Shown here piece after piece: positions 54,721 through 64,000 of a DNA stretch of 64,000 nt. Under the pieces are notes generated by a model. The model saw nothing but the letters and a program-made list of their open reading frames with translations, did not search any database and had not been told where the DNA came from. The position numbers were made by a program, and so were the translations under genes. Location of the stretch: assembly GCA_037176725.1 (NCBI GenBank), contig JAZBRS010000014.1:75498501-75562500 (forward strand), written 5' to 3'. Each line of letters starts with the position of its first letter. Positions within the stretch are counted from its first letter, which is position 1. The DNA comes from Posidonia oceanica. Lineage: Eukaryota; Streptophyta; Magnoliopsida; Alismatales; Posidoniaceae.

Positions 54721-56468
54721 GAAGCTAAAGATGTTAGTCATCGAGGTATCTAATCACGAACAGGTATACACCATGTCCACGCTCACGATCCAAACCGATC
54801 CTTCACCTCGTCTGCAGATCTTGAAAGGTGTAATAGAAAGGGAAAAAGGTCAGAAAAAAATATAATTGTTTGGTAATGACATTGATGGAAAGTAAATTAA
54901 CAGGAAAATCAATAACATAAAAGACTTTGTCAAGGGTTATCGGGGAAAAGGCTTGAACAATCCCTTCTCCAGAATAGTGGCAACCATCGATAATGGCAAC
55001 AGAATATCAGACAACTAGGAAAGACGAATAAAAAGATCACGAGTACTTGATATGTAGGAAGACACTCCAGAATCTATAATCCAAGAATTGTCTCTAGAAG
55101 CTAACAAGGCATTCGCACCTAATGTAGTAGCATGTGATGTAGTGGCCAGAGGACTAGTTGATTTGCAACTGAAGTAGCATGTAGTAGCATGTCCCTAGAA
55201 GCTAACAAGGAACTTGTCATAGTCAGCCTGTGATATGGTCACCATCTGTGAAGGCTGATCATTAGATTGTGTCTCTATAGCAACATACTGACATACTGTG
55301 GTCGATCAAACTTGTCCCAACACCTATCCGACGTGTGGTTGGTCATGATACTCGCATTTGCAAGGATCATGTCCCCGTTTAGAAAAACGACCACAACTAT
55401 GACTACGTCGTCTAGTAGAAGTAGCCATCGCGGACTGATATGGAATAGTAGTCGGCATAACAGTGGAGATTCTCAAAACATGAGAAAAAATGGGCTGTAA
55501 TGACAGAACTGTTTTGGCCCAAAAAACCTGCTTACGAATATGGAAAGTAAGCTCTTGATTGAAGCCTGTTAGAAAAATAGCTACTGCCAATTCTTCATGA
55601 TACTCTTTTATCTTGGAGATATTAGTGACAAAAGGTTGATAAATCTCCAATTCATTAAGCAGTGTACGAAAAGAAGTGTAAAAATCTTGAAGAGAACAAT
55701 CCCCCTGGTGATGAGTGAAGAGGTGCTCATAGATTTCACAGGCATGGGCAATGTTTTTCTCATTTCCATAGGTACTCCGCAATGTGTCCCACACTTTCTT
55801 TGCCGATTTGAGTATCATCACACCCTGAGTAATACTATCATCTATGTTGTTCACCAACTATGAGATCACAGCACAATCATCTGCGAACCAATCTCCATAC
55901 GCAGCATCTTTCACATTGGGAGGATCATGAGGTATATGACGGATCTTTCGATGTGCACCAAGGAAGGTCTCAAAAGCTTGAGAGTACAGTAAATAGTTCT
56001 TTCCATCTAACTTGATAGAGGTTCCAGAAAGATTTTTGATCCATATATCACGAGAGGAGGCCATCCTTCAACCGACCAGTACACCAAAATAAGACGTATG
56101 GAGAATATGAGCACACGAACACAAATACGAGCACAGAATAGGGCATAGACCCACGAGCATGAACACGAGCACACGCACAGAAGAGGCGCAGGCACAACAC
56201 ATAGCAAACCTTAAACCGGCATGCCCGTCTGACGGCACAGGCTGCAGAAGCTGCCAGAGGGAAGAAGAGAAGCCGATGGAGGGAGGAGGAGGAAGGGTCG
56301 GAGGGAGGACGAAGACCAGCTGGTGACGGGAGGCTGCGGGGTGGACGTCGACAACTGCAGGTAACATGCCGGCTGTGGGTGATGGTGCCAGCGGTTTCGA
56401 GAGCTCTCGACGGTGGGAAAGGAAGAAGAAGGATTGGGTTAGGGTTAAGGTTTTGCTATACAACCTAT

Positions 56469-56481
56469 GCTCTTGATACCA
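56469..56481 (-). other. copia-3 primer-binding site
   Basis: The minus strand reads TGGTATCAAGAGC three bases inside the 5' LTR, a Met-tRNA complement with one extra A. Confidence 0.78.
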
Positions 56482-56484
56482 TAT

Positions 56485-56609
56485 TGAATTAGGGAAAAGA
56501 ATAATCACAAATCTATTGCTCTGAGAAGGATTACATATATATAGGAGACACCTACTACATGGATATCCAATAACCCATCTAACTCATATATATAAAAGCG
56601 TAACTAACA
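56485..56609 (-). repeat. copia-3 5' LTR
   Basis: TGAATTAGGGAAAAGAATAA to AAGCGTAACTAACA. It is shorter than most copia LTRs and similar in pattern to those of copia-2 (TTAG...GGATATCCA...ATATATA). Confidence 0.88.
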
Positions 56610-59482
56610 ATTATCATGCCGTAGGATGCATGAAGTGTTATGGAGCTATACTGGTACAAAAAAATATAAAATTTCTTGTGAATACCTTTGTATACTTAGT
56701 ATATGTTTTGAAGACATGTAGAAGTACGATATTCACATTTTTTTGTAGTGGTTAATTAGCAAAATATACTTTAACATGTAATGTGCTTACATAACTAGCC
56801 TAATTTACCATAACTAACTATGATACTTCATTGTTTATAATATTGATTTTATTTTACATATTGTTTCCAAAAAATATTGGTTTGTCTTTTAATTCTTTCA
56901 TTGAAGTTAACTTTACAAGTGTATTAATCTTTCTATATCTGTAATTGTTATTTTAGATTTTTTTTATATTAGTACATATAGATTTATAAAAATACGTTTA
57001 TTTGTCAACATGTATCCTTTGTGTATCATATCTTGCTTTTATAGGAATGGCCTTATCTACATATCATATTATGTCATACATATATGTTGTATCCGTATCC
57101 ATGCTTCTTGGATGAAAATCCTAATTATGAAAACAATATGTCACCACAAGCACAAAGTAAAACTCCAAAAATCTCCACAAAACAATCCATGAACATGAAA
57201 AAAAGTGGAGGAAACAGTTCGATCAATAAACAAATGAAGTACACGATCGTTTATAATACCAGGCAGTCCCCACAGATCAAGCTTTATTGACACACTTTAA
57301 TTTCCTGGTCAATGAATGCATTCAGTGTCTACAATATTATATCTCCTGAGATTGACCTCTTTCGCAAGATAATCAGCAGTTGAACTTCCCTTTCTATAGC
57401 AACCTAAAAAGTATAGAATGAAATCTATGATCAGCCTTAAGAAGCCCCTACCACTTCCACATCTTCATTTTCTTGTGTATGTAATTAAATGATGTGTCTC
57501 TTAGTCTCATATGGATCTACGATGTTTTATACCTGTTGCTCTCTGGTGATCAAGATTTGGTGAGGTCTCAGGTTTCAGAAGACTCAGTATTTCCATCCTC
57601 TTTCCATCCTCTGCTACATGAAAACTGAAGAAATAAAGCATATGTTCAGAACATGGATTGGTGTTACTATATAGAACATACACATTTTGCGGTTGGATTA
57701 GTCTTGTATACACTTGAAATAAATATGACTTCAAGCATCACATTTCGCTACAACTGTGATTCTGGCATTTAGGCTAAAATAAAAACCTGAACCAAAAGTT
57801 TGGGGAGTCTTCACAAGTAAATCTGCTACATGAACATACTCGTGGATTGTATTTCAAAGGCAGCATGTTGGTCACTCAAGATCTACTATCTCTGGGTCTC
57901 AAAGGGAAATTCCATGTTACAAGTTATCTGCTTGTCTTTCTTCTTATACTTGTTGTTTAGGTATCATCGAAGCTGTTGGTAGTGGTGGGTCCATTGGCAA
58001 TTCTTGTTTGTCTTGCACATGCATAGCGTGTGATCTTTTGCTGAACCGACCTCACCATGTAATGTCTTTATTCACACAAGAACACGCCTAGACACGCCCA
58101 TATCCGATAAGATATGTTACCTTACCTCCAATTAGATGATGAATGGCTGTTGATGTTAACGAGGACTGTTTGTGTATCGATATTACAGGTTTACTGTTTT
58201 AACCTTTTGTTTCAAATACTTGTTTTGCCGCTTTCTCGTGGTTTTTGGATTTTCTTTGCACTTTGATTTGAATCTCCTCATACCATGTGCAGTTGTCATA
58301 AATAAGGTAATATCAGCGTTGCCATTTCTCATACTACATAGTCAAGAATAAAAAAAATGGTCCAGATTTATATCAAACCTTTTGAAGCAAACAGACTAAG
58401 TATACTACAATATGGTCCAGATCTATCTTAATAATACTATATGGAACACTTCCGTAAAAGTTTTATGTAAAATATATTGGGGGCATGGAATCTTTATTGC
58501 AAGTTTCCGTTGCTTTTTTTAGGTTACATTTTTCTTTCTTCAGAATCGAAATTGTTAATTTACAGTCACGTATGAGTGTGAAGGATCAAATATTCAACGC
58601 CCAAAATCAAGTCGATCCGATCGAACTTGCTGAACATAAATCTTCATATATATATATAGTTAATGACACTCATGCAGGCATGCGGCATGAAGAAAAAAGC
58701 AAGCAGGTGCAATGGTTTCTAATTGCATCGTAGCATATCAGGATCTCAGGGTTGGCATGCCGTTCGTTAGCTTTTTCCTTCATCAGGGTTGGCATGAAGA
58801 TTATTTTGGATTACATTTCATCTACTTGTGATTTCATCTCATCACGTCCGTACCAACTGACGATCTCGTGATTCTATTCTGTACATGTCACAGTTAAAAA
58901 GATGGAAGGGAAAAATGTGTGGTAGCATATCTTGCAGTCCAGATCTGTTTGGTGCGTTGTTGCTGTCTTCATTCGCGGTACATGGTCCTACACTCCATGG
59001 AGTCATTGTTATCCTTAAACGTACACGTATTGCTGACAAACTTACGGCATCAATTCCAGTCCAAAAGACGTGTCCTACTGTCCTTTATATGGTTGGTGGT
59101 CCTATAATTGGTACAATAATTCGATAGAAACTATGCACACTAATATGGGTGAAAGGACATTTATGTCTGCCAACTGGAGGGCGAGTGGATGAATCGGAGA
59201 TGGAGCATCGGAGTGGCTTCCCATAAGACAACCTTGAGATGTGTTTCGTGAGATTTCGCATTCGATTTTTTTTCATCATTCTTTGATGGATATGGTGCTA
59301 CATGATTTTGCGTCATGATTTTTTGAGATGTCACGTGATTTGTTACACGTCTGCGTTAACTAATCTTGCGTTTGAGCAACATTCTTTGCACTTTTACCTG
59401 TTGTGTCTATCTATCTTGCAAATCCAAAATTCTTTTGTGTTGATTTGATTAGTGTGACCACAATACAATTGGAAAATACAAA
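56610..59482. other. Intergenic DNA, no gene recognised
   Basis: About 2.9 kb, AT-rich. Short frames (57010-57192, 57507-57734, 58485-58733, 58885-59127) have no recognisable domains. Small AT microsatellites occur. No transposon ends were seen. Confidence 0.5.
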
Positions 59483-60514
59483 GGGTGTGTTTGGAAGTGC
59501 TTTTAGATAGTTTGTTGGGGGTTTAACTTCTAGCAAACCATGAAAATAGATAAGTAGTTTCAAATCAGGTTTTCTCATTCTGTTTCTTATAGAATCCATA
59601 GCTTCTAGATGAGAGAATTCATGTGTATTTTTCAACTTTTGTAGAGTTTGATTAAATAGAGTTTTTGGTAGAAGTTAGAGAAATATTTAGACAATAATTA
59701 TGATGTCTTTATTGTTTTTTAATTTTTACATCAAAATATCATTTCTATTTACGACACTGCCATTGATCAAAATGCCCTCATTCTGCTTCTCACTTACAAC
59801 ATTTCCTCTCATTTTTCTCTCTCTTCTCTCATCTTTTTCAAAACCATAGCTGTAGGGCAATGACTGTGCACGAGTGACTGTGAGGGGGCGACGATGGTTG
59901 CTACTATCAGTGGTTGTGAGGGGGGGATGACGACTGCACGCAGTGATTGTGGAGGTGAGGGCAGTGACGATTACTACTGGTTGGTGGCGGCGACGACTTT
60001 GAAGGTACTTGATTGAAACGACGATGGTGGAGCTTCAAGTTGACAACAATAGCGACAAGAAAATCAAAATAAAAGGCAAGAAAAAAGAAAAAAGAAATCC
60101 TTCATCTCTTCTCTCCTCTCCCTGCAATTCTAAGCTGTGTTAGAGTGCTCTAATGGCAATGGTGGAGGGGAATGCAAGAGTTCGGTGAGGTGAGGTGAGG
60201 TGAGGAGGGGTTAGTGTTGGTGTTGTTCTCTAGGAATTGGCGAGAGGGAGGGAGGGAGGTGGGTTTGGTGCCATGGCAGTGAGACGAGGATGCTCGTCGT
60301 GAGGTACCAGATAAGGAATGAGTACGGGCTGACGATGAACAAATATGTAATTGAACTACTGTTAAAATCTAACTTCTACCAACAAAATCTTTATTTGCCA
60401 AATAAGATTTTACAAGTAACTTAAAATCTAGTTTCTACAAAAACTCTCATAAGTTAACTTCTGAAAATAACCTAAAATCTAACTTGTGGATTTAAAAGAG
60501 ATTCAAACGGACCC
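59483..60514. mobile_element. Non-autonomous DNA element with inverted ends, about 1.03 kb
   Basis: GGGTGTGTTTGGAAGTGCTT and the reverse of the right end, GGGTCCGTTTGAATCTCTTT, align for about 25 bp and continue through A(G/A)AT. The subterminal AACTTCTA-type words also recur inverted. The interior is GA/GTGG-rich (59860-60300) without a transposase. No convincing target-site duplication beyond AAA on each side. Superfamily not assigned. Confidence 0.55.
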
Positions 60515-60706
60515 AAAGTTTTTATTGTACAACAACCGAACTAGCATAATGTCTAGCATGAGACAAACAAACGGTAAAAGGCTAGAAACACCGAACAATA
60601 ACAGCACACAACAAAACAAGAAGAACAAGGTGGAAGCAGCCACTTAGAGAGGAACAATCAACCATAACAAGTAGAGTTGCAGCAGCAGTAATATAGGAGC
60701 TCGAAA

Positions 60707-60873
60707 TCAGTCCTCTCCCCCGTAAGAAAGGAGGTCATCCAACGAAGCTTTCTGCCCACGATGAAGTTTTGCAAATCCAAAATTCTCATAAAGAGTAAGT
60801 ACCACTGAGGTCGGATAAGAGACAGGGGCCTCGTTCTTAGCCACTTCTTCAGAGTTTTCCAGGGTGGTAAACT
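60707..60873 (-). pseudogene. Possible last-exon remnant of an unidentified host gene
   Basis: The minus strand, from an AG at about 60874 to TGA at 60709-60707, stays open and reads TTLENSEEVAKNEAPVSYP, then SVVLTLYENFGFAKLHRGQK and ASLDDLLSYGGED. The composition looks coding, and an AATAAA follows on the minus strand at about 60525. I do not recognise the family. No upstream exons fit in the 580 bp before the CIPK gene. A shorter related piece (NFGFA context, 19 shared bases) lies at about 59415-59433. A displaced or duplicated gene fragment is the likeliest reading. Confidence 0.3.
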
Positions 60874-61449
60874 AGCATGTTACTTGTTCGTACGGAGGTA
60901 TCCTGTGAAATAGAATGGTATGTTACTAGTATTTTTTATCCTTCAAATGAAAGAATACAAGAAACTAGAGCTAGCTGTGTGGTGGTCAACTATTGTGTTC
61001 TTTGCTTGCGGCGTCAAGAGATTCGCTTGTCCACATCTAAATCTGAAACGAGTAAGGGTCGAACTTGGCTTTCTTTTCTCTCTACCGACTACCGTGCTTT
61101 TCAAGGACTACTATTACAGGTGTTATTAGGCAGGGCCGTTATCACCAATCAACCTCTCCTTAAAAAAAAGGGTTCTTGTAGACCGTCGGTTCTTTCCACA
61201 TCATAAACATACCTTCCAAAAAAAGGGAACAGTGTATGATGAACTTTACATCCATGAATATATATACTACAAAAAGGGGCCTGCCTCCTTTCCATACACC
61301 TCCATTCCAAAAGTGGGAATTAGTATTAAACAAACAAACAAACAAACAAATAAATGAGTATTCTTCCGAATATCAAAAATATATACGAGCGTCTGCTTAT
61401 GCCCAAGGACGTCACCAAAATTTCCATCATCCACTTCGCCCAAATATTT
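60874..61449. other. Intergenic DNA downstream of the CIPK gene
   Basis: It holds the expected 3' untranslated region of the minus-strand kinase gene, including an AAACAAACAAACAAACAAAT run at about 61328. A + strand frame at 60877-61206 has no recognisable domain. Confidence 0.5.
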
Positions 61450-62775
61450 CTACGGACCAGAATGGCCAGTACTGGACCCAGCCGGCACCGGTTCAGGCCG
61501 GATCCCCTTCAACGCCTGTCTAACCAACTCCTCCCATTCCCCCCGGTAAACACTCACCTCCACCACCGCCACCTCCCTGTTCAACCGGCTTACCTCCACC
61601 GTCGCCACCGGTTTCCCGATCCCGGTCCGGCACCGTGCCTCCAACCCAACCAACCGTTCTTCCATCCCCTCTCTCCTCCTCACCTCCAGTCCACTCTCAG
61701 CCCACCTCTCCTCCAGCTCCCCCAAGACCACCTCGGCCGGCTCAGTCGCCAAAAACCGCTCCCGTGTCAGCGCCGGTTCGAACAGACCCGACAGGTCGAA
61801 CCCGGCGGAGAAGGATATGAGGTCGAAGGCGTTGAACTCCCTCTTCTCCTCCACCTCCACGGTCTTCTTCTTCATCACCTTGAAAGTTGATTCCTGTTCG
61901 CTGCAATGGAACCTCGACAACTCCGCGAGCTCTTCGCGGCGGAGGCCCTTGGTGAACCAGGCGTCCTTGAATATCTCGTCGATGGTGATCCTCGTGGAGG
62001 GGTTGGTGTCGAGAAGGCGGGAGATGAGGAGCTTCAGCTCCGGCGACGTCCACTTGGGGCACTTGTACTCTCCCCGGTAGATCTTTCTGTACATGGCCAT
62101 GAGATTGGCGTCGTTGAAGGGTAGGTACCCCGCGACGAGCACGAAGAGGATTACGCCACACGACCACACGTCAACCTTGGCCCCGTCGTACCCTTTCTTG
62201 ACGAGTATCTCCGGAGCGACGTAGGCCGGCGTGCCGCACAGCGTGTGGAGCAGCCCGTCCTGCCGCATCTGGTCGTGGACGGCGCTGAGTCCGAAGTCGG
62301 AGACCTTGAGGTCGTCCCTCTCGTCGATCAGGATATTCTCCGGCTTGAGGTCTCGGTGGAAGACCCCCCTGGAGTGACAGAAGCCAACGGCGGAGACCAG
62401 CTGGCGGAAGTGCTTCCGGGCCTCGTCCTCGGAGTGGCGGCCCTTGGACTCAAGGCGGGAGAAGAGCTCGCCGCCCTTGACGAATTCCATGACGAAGTAG
62501 ATCTTGTCGCGGGTGGCGAGGACCTCGGAGAGGCGGACGATGTTGGGGTGGTGGAGGCGGCGCATGATGGAGATCTCGCGCTTTATGTTGGCAGCGTGGT
62601 TCGACTTCACAACCTTCTGCTTGCTGAAGCACTTCACCGCCACGCTGTGGCCCGTGTGGACGTCGCGCGCGTGGTAGACCTTGGCGAAGGCGCCGCAGCC
62701 GAGGAGTCTCCCCAGTTCATACTTCTCGAAGAGGACCTTCTTCCCACCACCACCATCGCCATGGGAAGGCGGCAT
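61450..62775 (-). CDS. CBL-interacting protein kinase (CIPK/SnRK3 family), intronless
   Basis: A 441-residue Ser/Thr kinase in a single open frame. Visible kinase features are the glycine loop GCGAFAKV (26-33), Lys48 in VAVKCF, catalytic HRDLKPEN (140-147), DFG (160-162) and APE (187-189), with an activation segment ending GTPAYVAPE. The regulatory tail has the NAF/FISL motif [20 protein letters not shown] (313-332), to which calcineurin-B-like calcium sensors bind, and then a phosphatase-interaction region. In the family, CBL binding relieves autoinhibition and brings the kinase to membranes for ion-transport and stress signalling. The absence of introns places it in the intronless CIPK clade. 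Overall similarity suggests CIPK14-like, but the member number is not safe from sequence reading alone. No damage is seen. Confidence 0.95.
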   Translation of the reverse strand: MPPSHGDGGGGKKVLFEKYELGRLLGCGAFAKVYHARDVHTGHSVAVKCFSKQKVVKSNHAANIKREISIMRRLHHPNIVRLSEVLATRDKIYFVMEFVKGGELFSRLESKGRHSEDEARKHFRQLVSAVGFCHSRGVFHRDLKPENILIDERDDLKVSDFGLSAVHDQMRQDGLLHTLCGTPAYVAPEILVKKGYDGAKVDVWSCGVILFVLVAGYLPFNDANLMAMYRKIYRGEYKCPKWTSPELKLLISRLLDTNPSTRITIDEIFKDAWFTKGLRREELAELSRFHCSEQESTFKVMKKKTVEVEEKREFNAFDLISFSAGFDLSGLFEPALTRERFLATEPAEVVLGELEERWAESGLEVRRREGMEERLVGLEARCRTGIGKPVATVEVSRLNREVAVVEVSVYRGEWEELVRQALKGIRPEPVPAGSSTGHSGP

Positions 62776-63060
62776 TTTGGAGAGAAACGAAGAAGAAGCA
62801 GCTTTCTTTTTCTGGACGAGAGCAGTTTGTTACTGACTACACATGCAATGAATGCAGACGTTTCGGTTGGGTTTCTAAGGAAACAATAAAAACAGAAGCT
62901 TTATCGGTTTCTTTCGTCGTTCGTTGGAGGAGAGAAAAAATAGAGAATCTATTAAGAGAGAGAGGGAGAGAGAGAGAGTGAGAGAGAGGGAGAGGGAGAG
63001 AGAGAGAGAGAGAGGAGTAAGTGTACGGCTGAGTCTTCGCAGGATCGACGGTGTATTTGC
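62776..63060 (-). promoter_or_regulatory. Leader and proximal promoter of the CIPK gene
   Basis: Sequence just upstream of the kinase ATG. It contains a GA/CT microsatellite (about 62945-63016), read on the gene's strand as a CT-rich tract of the kind often found in plant 5' leaders. I could not fix a TATA box or transcription start. Confidence 0.5.
62945..63016. repeat. GA-rich microsatellite
   Basis: About 70 bp of AGAG/GGGAGAG repeats in the CIPK upstream region. Confidence 0.85.
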
Positions 63061-64000
63061 AAACGGCATGGGGGGTCTATAAAGGAGGAAGTTTTGGTGT
63101 GACGCAACGGTGGGGTGATTTAATTATCCAGTTTCTTTTTTGTGTCAAACATGTCGTACGCGACGGTGTTGTGGTGTCATTGGAGATGATGGGTGACCTT
63201 ACTAATATAATATGTAGACGTGTTTACAAAAAATATATATATAATATGTAGACGCTGATGTGATTTAATGTCGGGGTAGCTGTTCACGGTCACTCGCGGG
63301 TTAGGAGAGCTTATCAGATAGAATTTGCCTTTTTCCGTTGAACGGAGAAGGTGTAGGGAATGTTCGAGTGAAGTTGTACTTCGGGAATGGGTCGTTGCTT
63401 ACTTCTAATTTGAATTACCAACAGCTGTTAATTCCCACGTGGATTTGGAGGAAGATTAATGTTTGGAGGAACGTGAAGGATTCACGTAGTGTTGCGTAAT
63501 CTGATGTGCGTCATTCATTTTGACCGGATGAATTGAGAGTGAATCATTAAACAAACGTTCTTAAATCCATGCTCATTTTTTGGGTAAATTGGTAGAAGGT
63601 TGTTCTTTCTTACTTCACGAGTCTCGAAGTTCTATGAGTTGAAACTCTGACAGATTAAGAATTTACCCTTTCGAAAGCATAAGATTACAATGTCACTGAT
63701 ACCTCCGAATATCCCGATAGTATCCGTGTCCAGCGGAGCAAGATTCCAATAAGCAGCGAATGCCGCCTATTTCCCCGATCCAAGAGGACCAGCCCACTTG
63801 AATCTTATTCTCACGGCTAGCATTGGGGGGAACAACCCCATCTTCTTGTTTCTTAATAATTAACACTAGTTATGTCATCAACGTATTGCCCTATCATAAA
63901 CTATAATTAACATGTTAGGTAGGAAAGGGATTTCCATGTTTCTGCTGGAATTCATTCTTATTAAAGTTCTGGAGAACATGTTAAGTAGGAAAGGAATTTT
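63061..64000. other. Intergenic DNA at the right edge
   Basis: No gene, repeat array or transposon end was recognised. A short TATATATATAA tract lies near 63234. Confidence 0.5.

Larger units (their letters stand above)
46830..56064 (-). pseudogene. copia-3 gag-pol remnant (split by copia-2 and the TRIM)
   Basis: Gag starts at 56064 (MASSRDIWIKNLSGTSIKLD) and continues, after a stop, through 55857-55324 (VWDTLRSTYGNEKNIAHACE). Integrase fragments lie at 54442-53826 (LWHYHLSPSSHCK, CESCQLDKH, FHTNNALEF). RT lies at 53220-52584 (KWVFTVKHKPDESVDRYKAR, YVDDILL). RNase H is at 52299-52144 (DYVGDKGDRKSTSGYC) and resumes at 47063-46830 beyond copia-2. Numerous stops and shifts make it inactive. Confidence 0.88.
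46429..56609 (-). mobile_element. Ty1/copia retrotransposon copia-3, antisense, carrying three insertions
   Basis: LTRs lie at 46429-46813 (3' LTR, enlarged by a MITE) and 56485-56609 (5' LTR, 125 bp). ATTGT on the left and ATTAT on the right form a near-perfect 5-bp duplication. Gag-pol reads on the minus strand from about 56064 to 46830 with many stops. Insertions are the MITE 46513-46753, copia-2 at 47064-52143 and a TRIM at 54389-54720. Removing them leaves about 4.7 kb. Its gag and LTR resemble those of copia-2, so the two belong to related families. Confidence 0.9.

Noticed and set aside
62245..62889. 214-codon + strand frame opposite the CIPK gene
   Set aside because: It is the complement of the kinase coding sequence in GC-rich codons, with no independent support.

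Overview
The window is nuclear DNA of a flowering plant. It is an ordinary gene neighbourhood buried under nested transposable elements. Two host genes are clear. One is a four-exon LSF2-type phosphoglucan phosphatase gene on the + strand (34312-45336), identified by its CX5R active site and exon phases. The other is an intronless CBL-interacting protein kinase (CIPK/SnRK3) gene on the - strand (61450-62775), with a complete kinase domain and a NAF motif. The species cannot be named from the sequence alone.

Left third (1-20256): the 3' part of a giant Ty3/gypsy element of the Tat (Ogre/Retand-like) lineage. It holds the end of pol (plant-type second RNase H plus integrase), a separate downstream ORF resembling the plant mobile domain, about 2.8 kb of successive tandem arrays whose units carry inverted repeats, a polypurine tract, and a 3' LTR of about 5.8 kb. 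That LTR is split by a 6148-bp solo LTR of the same family, flanked by a perfect 5-bp target-site duplication (CCTAC). The solo LTR contains a 1.25-kb array of 30-bp units arranged as 90-bp higher-order repeats.

Middle (20257-34311): a decayed Ty1/copia element (21010-29199, two 316-bp LTRs) with a reversed Tat-type LTR piece lodged in its gag. After it comes an AT-rich region with a MITE, a hAT-like non-autonomous element and a tRNA-like (SINE-like) segment.

LSF2 gene: its second intron was invaded 21 bp after the splice donor by a hAT-like element with an 8-bp target-site duplication. That element was in turn invaded by a 5.8-kb Ty3/gypsy element in antisense orientation. Both exon ends and the reading frame look intact, so the gene is probably still functional.

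Right third (45337-64000): a 470-bp tandem duplication just after LSF2 is followed by a copia nest (46429-56609). An antisense copia element holds a MITE in one LTR, a complete sense copia element with 134-bp LTRs and a perfect TSD, and a 332-bp TRIM. Beyond it are plain intergenic DNA, a 1-kb inverted-terminal-repeat element, a possible exon remnant, the CIPK gene and its GA-rich leader.

I see no prokaryotic system, CRISPR array or novel multi-gene pathway. The most unusual sequence-level signal is the family of hairpin-forming tandem repeats in the Tat element, whose two arms change together (GATAG/CTATC versus GACAG/CTGTC).
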